DNA from: Undaria pinnatifida
Taxonomy: Eukaryota; Sar; Phaeophyceae; Laminariales; Alariaceae
NCBI GenBank assembly: GCA_012845835.1
Contig: JABAKD010000019.1
Span: 7,522,994-7,586,993 of the forward strand
Direction: 5' to 3'
Length of the DNA stretch: 64,000 bases
The notes beneath the pieces were generated by a model. It did no database searches and was not told where the DNA came from. It was given only the letters and a program-made list of their open reading frames with translations. A program made the translations under genes and the position numbers. Of this stretch, positions 22,961 to 33,800 are shown in pieces; the stretch's first letter is position 1; the number at the start of each line of letters is the position of its first letter.

Positions 22961-24254
22961 TTAGTCCCCCCACGTATTATCTTCCTTGCCGAATCCAACC
23001 CACTCTACTTGCACCTCAAAACCAGATCCTCCCTCCACAATCGCCAAATCCACAATTGCTGCGATCTCGAACTCCTCATGCGTGAAAGCATGTTGGAAAA
23101 CTATTCTAAATCGGCAGTGATCTCTAGAGCAGCATCCGCGTAAAAACGCACCCGAGCAACATGAACGTCTCGAACTTCCCCGGATACAATATTCTGCACG
23201 CCATACACATGCGGTCGTTGAGCGACCACCACACGCCACGGCCCGGTCCACGTCATCAGCAATTTCGGCGTCGAGCCGCTACGCCGCACCCGAGCTACCA
23301 AGACATAATAACGACAAAAAAAGTCGGCAAACTTTCCCGACTCGCGGCCGCACGCTGCTTACCGCAATTCGCCTGCACCTTATTCAAGACCTCCTTTTGC
23401 AGCTGGCTCCGCGCCGCAACCACGCTCTGCACCTTCGCCTGAAGAGCCTTCTCGCCCGGCACATCCACCTGCCAATCGTGTCCGGTCGACGACGCCAACG
23501 CGGACAACCAAATGCGAGGCGCTCTACCAAACATGACGTGATACGGGGTAGAGCCGCACCTTTCGCGGAACGCAGTATTCAAGGCCCATTGAACCGCCGG
23601 CACTAACTCTACTCAATCCTGGGTGGTCCGCCGCTCTTCTTGAATCGTGACCTCCAAAGTACCCAACACCTCACGCATCATCCGTTCGCATGTACCATTA
23701 GACCAAGGCGAATTCGCATCTGAAAACCTGCCAACACCAAGAGACTTCTTTAACGCGGCCATATTTGATTCTTAAAATGGGAACCAGTGTCACTAACCCA
23801 CACCTCCAGAACCCCAATAATCTTACACCAGGTCAAAGAGATGCTGCACTGTCGAACGGGCAGTGCATGCTTCCGTAGGCTCAAGCCAAACCCAAGTGCT
23901 CATATCGTCCATCATGACAAGGACGTATCGATACTCGTCGTCCTCATCCAGGCCATCGTCCCCCAACGGCCCGCTTGACAAGGATGTATCCGTACCCATC
24001 GTCCTTCGTCCCCCAACGGCCCGCTTGCTCCAACATGGAGATAGTCGAAGTGGACAACTTCGCTCGCCTGGTGCCGTGCACCGTCTCCCCAAGCGAACGA
24101 GGCACCTTCTCTCCCGCTTTAGAATCCATGCAATGGAGACGCTTTTCGACAAACTCGGCAACGCGTTCCCCCATGCAAAACCAACAGCAGTATTCCGACA
24201 GCCGCTACAGAGTAGCCACGGCACCACGATGGCTAGCCTCTTTCGTGTGAACAC
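22961..24254 (-). pseudogene. Retrotransposon integrase with C-terminal chromodomain, remnant
   Basis: Several frames together cover an integrase. A Cys-containing N-terminal finger region lies near 24,170-24,200, and a core start (YVLVMMDDMSTWVWLEP) near 23,880-23,940. The core end and linker occupy 23,295-23,603, including YHVMFGRAPRIW. A GPY/F-type module (MTWTGPWRVVV) lies in 23,101-23,301. A chromodomain follows at about 22,964-23,080 (FEIAAIVDLA, then FEVQVEWVGFGKEDNTW). Chromodomains fused to integrase define chromoviruses and are thought to direct insertion to marked chromatin. Frame changes between the modules make this copy non-functional. Confidence 0.82.
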
Positions 24255-24745
24255 ACACCATCAACCGTACCTAAAGCTGCTTGTCTCCATCCGGAATCCA
24301 CAACACCGCGCGCCCATTAACCGGGAGCCGAAAGGCCCTTGGCATTCAAGCTGACTTGACCAATGTTCGTCATGAACGACCAGCCCCCGGAGCGAGCGTG
24401 CCCAGATTGGCCCGTGACGCTTGCTGCGCGTTCGGATCACCTGCTTGGACGGAAGAGTTTCATCGGGCGCGCTAGCTGCAAACACCGCGGTAGCGCGAAC
24501 ACTCACCGAAGGGACAGTCACCCACCGCGAGAGCAACCCCCCCCAGCAGTTACGGTCTCTGGCGATGTGCGCAGTGGTATACTCGTACTACCCCAATACC
24601 GCCTTCCACTAGTCCCAACGCTGCGCCGTCGTCTTCGCGACGGACGACACGCAAGCCTCCGGATCATCAATGTACGCCAGATTCCGGTGGTCAGTATAAA
24701 TATGCACGCCGTTCCACAAAAAGTACTCCAACCGCTTGAAAGTAC

Positions 24746-25263
24746 TCACCACGGCGAAGCCTTCCTTGTCCACCGTCGCCCAGCACTGCTGTGACTGAAG
24801 GTCCCACTCAGGAGCCCAAGAGGCTCGTGAGTCATGTCCTCGACTGAAATGCCGCGGTCGAGCTCTTCATGAGGCGCCTGCGTGAGAAAACTCGCCCAAT
24901 GTCCATCGGAGGCATCCGTAAACATGGGCACCGCCCATCCCAGTTTCGGGTGAGACAAAGCCACAGCGTGAGCGACAAGATCCTGCGCCGCCTCCCAGGC
25001 CTCGATCAGCCCCGAGGTCCATTGCCCGGCTAGATCGCCCGGTTACATGCCACACGTTCAGTGCGTTGCTTGGCGCCCGCCAGATGCTCCTCCAGGAACA
25101 CACGAAGAGGATAAACAACCTCTGCCTTTCCCGGCAAAGACGTACGCAGCCAACCAACAGCCTGTAAGAACTGCAACAACTTGCCCGCAGTCTCGGGGTG
25201 CCTCATGGTGGCCAACCGCGTTAACAGCTCAGGATCGTGCTCGACTTGCCCCTGTGAGTACAC
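24746..25263 (-). pseudogene. Retrotransposon RT connection and RNase H remnant
   Basis: The frame 25,030-25,263 resembles the region after the RT thumb (RHPETAGKLLQFLQAVGWLR). The frame 24,746-24,964 contains the start of an RNase H fold (VPMFTDASDGHWASFLTQ), with the first catalytic aspartate visible in FTDAS. The two lie in different frames, so the polyprotein is interrupted here too. Confidence 0.7.
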
Positions 25264-25285
25264 TTTCCCATACCAAGTGATGCTA

Positions 25286-26709
25286 TTAAGTCTCGAAAAA
25301 GGTGCACTTGTAAGCCGCAGCGTACAATCCGACCTCGTCCAAGCGCTCCAAGATCAGCTCTAAGGTATTGAACAAGTCCGTCTCGTCCAAACCGCAGTTA
25401 ATCACATCGTTCACCCCAATCATGCAATTCAGACCCTCCAGCACGCGTGTAAGCGTCGCCTGGGAGTAAGAGGTTTCGTTCGAAATTCCTTGCAGTACGC
25501 GCGTAGGCGTATACAGACCGCCCGGCGTGGCGATCGTAAGAATCTGTTGCGTGTCGCGTGCCCGCAGGCATAGCCAGTAACCTTGCAAAAGGTTTAGGCT
25601 GCCGCACAATAGCCTCACTCAGCTTGGCCGTGCTTCCTGATTGGGCATCACCCCCGGCACCTTCTCGACGCGCTGGTTTGCAGCCCGGAAATCGCTCACC
25701 AAGCGAAATCCCCCTTTTTCGGCGTAGCCGTGGCTGCACTGGCCCACACCGCCTGCATATTAACAAAAACAAACCCCAGAGCTGCCAACGAAGCCATACA
25801 TGCTGCCAACCAGGCGGTCTTGACGGGGTTGTAGACGCGCGGCCGAGCGCCCGGCTTAAGGGTGACGCGCAGGAGCTCGACACGCGGTAGCGGGTCGCCC
25901 CTGCGCAACCCACGCCGAAACGCATTCCAGGGCCTCCCAATGACGTCATGAAGACGCTCCACATGCGACTCATCCAACCCAGCAGCCGCCGACGCCAGAA
26001 CGGTCTCCTCCAGAGCCTCAGACCTGGCCCGCAATTCCTCCTCAGGGCTCATTTCGATGTCCGGCCCCCGCACCACCAAGCGCTCCACGGCCTCATCCGG
26101 CTCCTCCGGCGTCCCGCGTGCCTGCTGCTGTAAAGCGTCGACACTGACGATGACGCGGCGGCATTGCCAGCACGCGTCTGTATCGACACCCGTGAGGGCA
26201 GCACGTTCCCGCGCGCGCGCCCCCAAGCTGTCATAGACATCGATGCCCACCAGCTTCAAAATGGGGTTGCCGAAAATGACAACATCGTCATCGCCCGACA
26301 TGACTGCAAAGGAAAACGGATCCATGGTGACCAATCCCCAGCTGGTGTGCAGAGCAATCCGCACCGGGCATGTTCTTTCCTGGACCACGAGCGCACGGCC
26401 ATCCGCCACCTTGAGCTTCGCCGGGTGCACCATGCCCCCCACAACTTGCACATCAGGAAGTGCCGCTTGCAGCTTGTTCGCAATCCCAACAGACATGGTC
26501 GTGATACCAGACCCCGAGTCGAGTATGGCAACAGCATCAACAGCCGTCAAATCACCCGCCCCGGGCACGACAAGCTGGCTTGACACCATTTTGGTGCTCA
26601 TCGACGGCCACGCCTTTGGCACTGAACCCAGACATACCGACGGGCAGCACGCCCCTGAACGCTGGTACGTACGGCCCCGATTCCCCAGGCCCGTCGGTCG
26701 CCGGCACAT
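25286..26709 (-). pseudogene. Retrotransposon protease and reverse transcriptase remnant
   Basis: The frame 25,696-26,709 contains an aspartic-protease active-site motif in AILDSGSGITT and a later hydrophobic VVIFGNPIL segment. It runs into the start of the reverse-transcriptase domain (PGARPRVYNP). The RT then continues in other frames from about 25,745 to 25,286. The palm segment reads GLNCMIGVNDVINCGLDE, so the usual pair of catalytic aspartates is represented by N-D (about 25,406-25,414). Frameshifts and this change indicate loss of polymerase activity. Within the element it follows gag and precedes RNase H. Confidence 0.8.
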
Positions 26710-26713
26710 TTAG

Positions 26714-27693
26714 TTACGCCGGGGCTGTAGCTGAAGACGGGATTGGGTGCGGGGGCAAAAACTCGGTCGCTGCGCCTGCTGCCAGTGGCTCGGTGTCTCC
26801 AGAAAAAATCGCACATCCGCCAACGTGGCACTGATGGACAACGGCAGACGATGCCCCCCCGTGACTCTTCCCCGCTGCAGAAGAGGTCGTCGAGCCGGGT
26901 TGAGGCACCGAGAAGCGCTGCTGCTGCTGCGGGTGGTGCTGTGGTTGTCGTTGCTGCTGCTGCCGCTGCTGCTGCGCCTGCTGCGGCGGCTGTCCTCCCC
27001 CGTGGATGACCCCTGACCGCCGTCCCCCCCCCCCCGCGGGCTGCGAGGAGGCCTTCAAAGGAAAGGTGTTCAGAGAGCTGTTACGAGCGAGGTGGCCGGG
27101 CTTATGGCGTTCGGTAACCACCGCGGCAGAGGCCTCATCGACCGCCCGACGGGCCAATACCCCGGGAAACGGCTTCGCGGGCAACTGCCCGCACGAATTC
27201 ACCCGACCAGTACGTGTTTGATGCCGCTGCTTATCGGCCAGCTCCACCGTGCGCCATTCGACGGCCACCTCCCGCACCAGATGAAAAACTTCCTTTGGCT
27301 TGTCCTTCCACGCCACTCTCATTTCGAGCTGATGCTCAACCTTGAGGTTGAACTCGGGGGGTTGCAACCCAGCCATCAACGCTTTACTATTGACGGCTGC
27401 GGGACCTCGTTTGTAAGCTCCAAGTGTGTCACGAAAAACGCGTTTTCAAAGTACGGTTCAAGGCGGCTATGGATGGCATCAATCCGATCTACAGTAGCTT
27501 CGGACCCCATGGTCACCCGACGGCAAACCTCAGCCGCCGCAATAGATGGGTCGATAGAATCGTCGGTCCAACATTCTGCGTGCTTCGCAAGCGCCTCGCG
27601 TAAATTGTGTTCCTGTAATTCAGTCCCATCAAAATAGGTTCGCGACAGGCACGAACGGATGGACTGACGCAGCAGCTGAGCAACTGACAGCAC
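26714..27693 (-). pseudogene. Retrotransposon gag remnant (two frames)
   Basis: Frame one (27,376-27,693) and frame two (26,714-27,379) join at about 27,378 with a frame change. The second contains basic and Gln/Pro-rich, low-complexity sequence from CAG-type repeats (about 26,900-26,990). Its tail has scattered Cys and His but no complete zinc knuckle that I can confirm. Position directly inside the 5' LTR and upstream of the protease supports gag. The frame change may be a mutation; a programmed shift cannot be excluded. Confidence 0.7.
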
Positions 27694-28127
27694 AGGGCCG
27701 AATTAGCCTATGCATTGTTGCTGAGTTCCATCGCCCGCTGGTACTCAGCGTATTGTGTATAAAAACGGAGCGACGCTGCCTGCGAAGAAACCCGTTCATG
27801 CTGCGGAGCGCCGGGACTGTTTCCCAATATTAGGTCATTCAACCCGATTCAAACCTCATCATCAGCAGATGTGGAGCCCTGCGAACCCCCGCCTGTTGCT
27901 GCTGGACCTCAGTGCATGAGACGTCATGATGGTGACAATGAACGTGTGAATCGTCTTTGTGTTGGCGACATCGCGCTAGCGGTCCCTCGTTCAGCTATAA
28001 ACGCGTCGGTTCTTCTCCCAGTCTTGTATAACCGAGACGCGGCGTGATTCACATCCAGCTGCTGTTTCGATCCTTACCGAAAAGTCCCTGACTAACTTCA
28101 GCGTGTTCACCAGAATTATCGATAATT

Positions 28128-28452
28128 GTAGACACGCTTAGGTCAGGCAGGGTCTACTAACCCGAGATTATCCCCCTTGGCCTGAGGGGGGCTGGTCAGC
28201 ACCATCCAGGTGCTAGAGAGATAAGTTGCCCTGTATTAGTTTCAAAACACGAAAACTCCAGCGATCTTAAACTTCATCCCCGAATCCCTATACCAGAATC
28301 TAGAAAAGGATAAATGGAAACCCCTATCGTCTTCAGATCCAATTAATGTTCACACCTCACATCGGATCCTCAGTAGTCAATCACCACCAAGAAGATCAGC
28401 TGTCGTCTCTTATCACCAACACTACACACTTTCTGGTGCGCTACTGTCCACA
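28128..28452 (-). repeat. 5' LTR (by element orientation)
   Basis: It is the direct-repeat partner of 22,104-22,432 with the same TG...CA ends and internal landmarks. A TGGTGAACACGC stretch on the minus strand about 15 bases inside the LTR could be a degenerate primer-binding site, but I cannot assign the tRNA. Confidence 0.92.
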
Positions 28453-28490
28453 TATCACCCGAGAAGAAAAAATAGTAGTTGATAGTGACG

Positions 28491-29575
28491 TACCGGGGTC
28501 GTATATCGGTTTTACCTTGGTAGCACCTACGATCACACTCGCGTGTCAGCTTTCTCAACGCCCCCCAGGAAACCGCAGGCACCTCGCGCCTCATCCCCTT
28601 CGTCAGCAGGGTCTTTGGGGTCTATCTCTAAGACCTACTATTATGGCAAATGTTTTGGGCGATAATGTCTCTCTTTAACAGAGATCTCCGACGCCAAAAA
28701 TGAAAACCATCCACTATGGGGTCATAAACCATCGTTATTTCTGAGTTCAGAAATAATCGAGGCCATAAATCAGCGGATTTAGTGGTTTCTGAGCCCAGAA
28801 ATAACAACTTTTTCATCCTCTCAGAACCGGGATTATTTGGCTATTAGATACTACTTCGTACCGGTACCAAGTATCGCATGTCACCACTGCCTACTCTGCA
28901 CCTGTTATGATAGCTGTCTGCTGTATACGTCGCCCATCACCCACACGAAAGAATCACAAACACACCTACTACAGCATACCGCGCTTGTTGTGTGCGAGAC
29001 AGAGCTTCGTCCTCACACGAACGCGACAGCACAGCAGTACCACCACCATCAAAACCACCACGGCAGCACCACAGCAATACAGCAGCAACACAGCAGCAGA
29101 CAGCAGCAGAGGCGGTGTGGTAACCTAACGTCGCCGGCGCCAGTGTACGTGCCAGAATTTTCAAAATCAAATATAAGCAAACGGGAAACAAAACCTACCT
29201 ATTTGGAAATTAAACCACTTCCCAAAAATCAGAAGCCACAATGGACGCCCCTGCTTCTCATGCAGTTATTTCTGGAGCGTCAAAACTAGAAAAATAATCG
29301 CCAGAAAAAATCGCTAAAAATAAATCCATAGTAGTAGGTCTGAACACGCCTCCGCTAGCAAGTCAGAGCTCGTCCCCACAGGCAACCATTGCCCGCTGGG
29401 GCGAGCCCTGACTTGGTAACGGGGGCCTTTTTGAAGATGGACTTTCACGACCCTGCTGGCAAAGGTGATGATGCGCGGGGACCTTGCCGTTTCTTAGGGA
29501 GCGTCGAGAATGCAAACACGCGAGTGTGGTCGTAGGTGCTACCGGAGTACCATCGATATACGATACTGGTACATA
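28491..29575. mobile_element. Candidate element with about 135-bp terminal inverted repeats
   Basis: The left arm (28,491-28,625) carries GTACCGGGGTCGTATATCGG, GGTAGCACCTACGATCACAC, TCGCGTGT and CAGCAGGGTC. The reverse complement of 29,440-29,575 carries the same series: GTACCAGTATCGTATATCGA, GGTAGCACCTACGACCACAC, TCGCGTGT, CAGCAGGGTC. The roughly 0.8-kb interior contains CAG-rich sequence (about 29,035-29,115) and no recognised transposase. This suggests a non-autonomous DNA transposon or a foldback element. A target-site duplication was not established. Confidence 0.6.
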
Positions 29576-30843
29576 CAAGTAGAGACGAGACAATCGATCA
29601 CTACTGCCCTTTGGGTAATTTTTGCTGAGTGGGTGTACTTATGAGCTGTTTTGGGTGTACGATGGTCGTCGGAAACATCCTCCTCCCCCTATAGGAGGAC
29701 CTGTCGAAATGGAACCCACATCGCAAGGCTGACTTATGTATGACTGAAAGAAGGATAACGACAGCCGCCGACGTAAAGTGAAGTAACTCCAGGGTTTTCC
29801 GGCTGATCGCCCACAATAGAAGCATGGCTACAGTAGATCTCCGGTGCGGGCACAAAGACCAACAATAAATTAGGTGTACGAGCGCGCTGCCTCTTGCGCT
29901 GAGACATCCCCAGCAGCAGCGGCCGTGCTGACAGGGGTATTTGTATGGTTGATGACAGTGGTATTTGTATGGTTGGTGACAGTAATGATAGCAGCACCAC
30001 CTCACCTCGATCAACCGCGATGTCTACTGAGACAGCCCACTTACACCAGTTATTAATAGTTGCATTCGCTCGGACACAGCTCCTCGCACTATCTAAAATG
30101 CTGTCCTTTTTTTGATTGATTGCTCCTGCCTGTTGTACGTGCCACCCAAATACAATGGCTTGCTAGCATTGTGTCTATTTTTGCGCAGCGCCTCTGCTTG
30201 TGGTTGGCTGAATATTTGCACATGCCTTGGTAACAACAGCGCTGAGTCAGCCGCATCCAAGGAAGGGCGCTCGAATACAGGCTGCTGGAATCCCCGCTAC
30301 GACAAAATTGTGTTGTGCGTTGTGCTGGCCGTTCTGTTCTGTCCGTTGCTGTTTTTCTGTTATACAACAAGCGTACATGCGCAGCTTCTGTAGCATGCGA
30401 AGAAAACCGCTGGGCACGAGAGGATCGCTGTACTCTGTAGCGTTGTTTACGTACTCCTTCTGCGGTTTCGGCGGGCGAGCTAGATCGAGCAATGCCAACG
30501 ATCGTACCCAATACCTAATTTACTTTTGAAGGAATATATGTCTGGCGGTTGGTATTTCGAATGGGACGAACATTGCCAACGTTTATCCGCTTGCCAAAAT
30601 CACACGTGGTAAAATATACCTGGTACCAGCTAGGAGGCGAACCAGCGTGGACTTTGAAATGCTCTCGCTACGAACTATAACGTGGTATTTTTGCCCTTTT
30701 GCCCTACAACCCGTAGTTGCCCTTTGCCACCTGCTCCACGTTAATATTGAAGGACATCTTTGGCGATGTCCAATGTACATTCTTACTCGGGCTTCGTTGG
30801 TGAGCCAGGAAGCTATCGAGATGCTGGCACTTAGTAAGAGTAG
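29576..30843. other. Upstream of the kinase gene; no confident exon
   Basis: The kinase N-lobe must be encoded upstream of 30,844. The stretch 30,807-30,834 reads QEAIEMLAL and could be part of an alpha-C helix, but no splice model joins it in phase. A 24-bp direct repeat of GTATTTGTATGGTTG-type words lies near 29,935-29,985. Confidence 0.35.
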
Positions 30844-33800
30844 GAAAAATTAACGATGCCGCTGCCGTTGCCTGCGCTGCGTTCGTCACCCTACCTCAGC
30901 GCCTACAACGTTATTGCGAAATCGCGAGGGCAGCTTCATGCCGTGTACATCATCACGGAGTACGCACAAGGGGGTGACCTGCTGAAGCTTTTGCTGAGGA
31001 AGGATACGCCCCTAGGCTGGAGATTTCGGATACAGATTGCCAAGGAGGTACGTACCTAAGCCTACAGCAGTTGCGAATATATAGTATTGTTCACTTTCTC
31101 TGCATGTAGGACAAGGTGTAGAAAATGGCGAATATAACCGTGTTGTAATGCATTCGATCGCCCTGGTTTTTTTTATTGTACAGGGGGCAGAAGCGCTGGA
31201 GTACTTGCACAGCCAACAACTCATTCACCGGGACATAAAGAGCAGCAACTTTTTGTTGGATGCGGACTGGCATTGCAAGCTCAGCGACTTCGGTATGGCG
31301 CGTGAGGTGAGCAAAGCATGCAGTAGCATTCATGCATTATGAACAATGCGAAAGCATTATATTATGCGCCCAGGCTTGTCTGAAGCGCAAATGTACACGT
31401 GTAGAGATTTGAAGGGCTGTTATAGTGCCAGAGATTATGCTTTCTTCTGTTCGTAGAAGATAGTACGCCAATCGATGAGTAGAAACGGTAGGCTTCGCAC
31501 CGTCGGTAGCAGGCGTATAGTTGGTGACAGCGCCACATCCAGCGAAGGCAGCGATGGTTCAAGTAGTGGCATGATCCTTCACTATACTAGACATAAGTAT
31601 TATAGATGGTACGCGACAGTATCCTGAAAATTGAATATTTTGATGTACCTGGTACTGGTGTGCGTTGCTGAGTTCCACGTCAAAGCAATCGTTGCCCCCC
31701 GTTATTCGCGCTGCTCAATATCCCAGCTGTTGGAGCGGTGTATGGTACCGTTGTGCATGGGGCCCGGCTCTTGCCTGCTCAAATGGGTGTCCAACGAAAC
31801 CAATCCCAACCGCGTAAACCAAACCAAACCATAACCCAAACCAACCCAAATAAAATCAAACATAGTCACAGCTTAGACCCTTGGAGGCGATGGAAGTGTA
31901 TAAATTCGTCATGTGTTGATGTGTTGTGTCGACCAAGGTGTCAAGCAACGGCAAGATGACGATTTGCGGCACAGACGAGTACATGGCGCCGGAAATGCTT
32001 TTCGACGAGTCGTTCAGCTACCCTGCCGATATGTTCAGCTTCGGTGAGTTGTTGACGATAACCGCCGGTAACTTGGCGTTCAAACAGACGGGCTGTTGGC
32101 TGTTGTCACGATGAGTGTTGGTGAACCATTACGGAGATCGGGTGCGTGCCTTAATGCCACCTGGAGTTACCCCTCTTTGGAAGTGCGCGCACGTGATTGG
32201 GACAATTGTATTTACCCTACGACGGTCGACAGTGATCACCGATCTAATTCAAGACTCCCAGGGGAAAATGTCGACATTGTTCTCCCTTTTGAATCACGCA
32301 CGTGTAATACTGCCCGCGGTATGTTTTGATCCAGTGTTAGGCCATGATAATCGTACCGCGGTTTGACTATGCCGCCAACTATTGACTGTGTCGTGTGATG
32401 CCGTGGGTTAAGAAATGGGTCTACTGGAGTTGATCAAGCGTTTTGACTGTACCTTCAACTCTGGTATCGCCGTGTGATGACCGTTCTTGTTTGCGGTCGA
32501 TGAAGGAATGGTGCTGCTGGAGTTGATTACGCGGAAGAAGATCGGCGAAAACGGTTTCGCGCGAAGAACACCTGCCAAACTTTTTGCCCTAGAAGCAGAA
32601 GATATTCGACAAGAGTCTCCAGAGGATGCGCCAGACTCCCTTCTCAACCTGGCCGCCATGTGAGCCCACCCATCTCGGGCCAATGACTGCACAACTCGTG
32701 GAGAAAAACGAGTTCGAGATGAATCAAACGACTTTGAGATGAATCTAACGGAATTCGCCGTAAAATGAGCCTCGCGAATTTCACTGACTTGCGGTCTGTG
32801 AGTTGTGGGATTGCAAGTTCCAGAGCAGGGGGAGACGATGTTGTTCATGAGCGCCGTAATTGACCACCACACCACCTTTTTACCGCAGAGCTTGCATCTC
32901 CCTCGGATGAAAGAACGGCACGGCTTCTGGATGTGCTGGATGTTGATGTGTAGAAAATACCGTTTTAATGTGAAGAACACCCGCCGTCTTACCAGTATAT
33001 TAGGATATGAACGGTGACATTGAGCCCCGGTTGTTATGCTTGGTGGTCCTCATGGTCATGGTCTGGCAGGTGCATGGAGTACGAGGCGGACGAACGGCCA
33101 TCAGCGGATGAGACGAGAGCGTGGCTAGAGGTACAGTACCCATATTTTTGTGTGCCATGAACATATACAGGCTTTGGTTTATGTTTCCCGCGTTTGAATT
33201 CAGCCAGTCCGAGGTAATCTCTCACGGAGGGCAAGCAGCATGCCGGTATCACTCTGGATTGGCTATTGGGACCGTTGAGGTGTTAAGTCTACAATAGACA
33301 TGGTACAAATATCTCGGCAATATTTTCTTCTTGGAATCACTTGGTTATGGCGACCTGCTTCGCTTTGTGCTTCCACTCGGAACACGCCTGCCTAAAATCC
33401 CCTCTCGGAGAAGCTTCCCGACGGCTTTCTTTGCGTTCCTTGTTCTCTTCGCCTTCTTGTTGCTCGGGGCCGCCCCAACACTAACTTCAAGACAAAATAT
33501 CCAGCACTGCTTCAAGATAAATATCCCCAAACTAATTTCAAGAAAATATTTCCTCACCTAAACCATGATTTTCTAAAAAAAAGTCGAAAAAAAGTCAGGA
33601 AATGGATCTTCAAAACTCTAAGTTAGAATCGAACGAAAGTAAAAAAAGAGCACGACAAAGATAGCCGTTCTCACACTAAATTCAACATAAAAGTGCTAAT
33701 AAACAAAATCAAGTAAAAAAGTTTGTCCGAATATGCGTAGGTGCACGTTTAAGTTGAGCGTATCATGACATATGACACGTTGCTTGTAGACTACAAGTAC

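Larger units (their letters stand above)
22104..28452 (-). mobile_element. Chromodomain-type Ty3/gypsy LTR retrotransposon, decayed
   Basis: The 6.3-kb element is bounded by two direct LTRs (22,104-22,432 and 28,128-28,452), each running from TGTAG to CCACA. It is flanked by a TATC duplication at 22,100-22,103 and 28,453-28,456. All coding remnants read on the minus strand in the order gag, protease, reverse transcriptase, RNase H, integrase and chromodomain, which is the Ty3/gypsy (chromovirus) order. The frames are broken by several frameshifts, and one reverse-transcriptase catalytic aspartate is replaced, so the copy looks non-autonomous. The LTRs differ by many substitutions and small indels, indicating an old insertion. 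Confidence 0.92.

Noticed and set aside
32408-32980. 190-codon minus-strand open frame
   Set aside because: It lies opposite the kinase C-lobe exon at 32,506-32,659 and its introns, and is explained as an antisense shadow.
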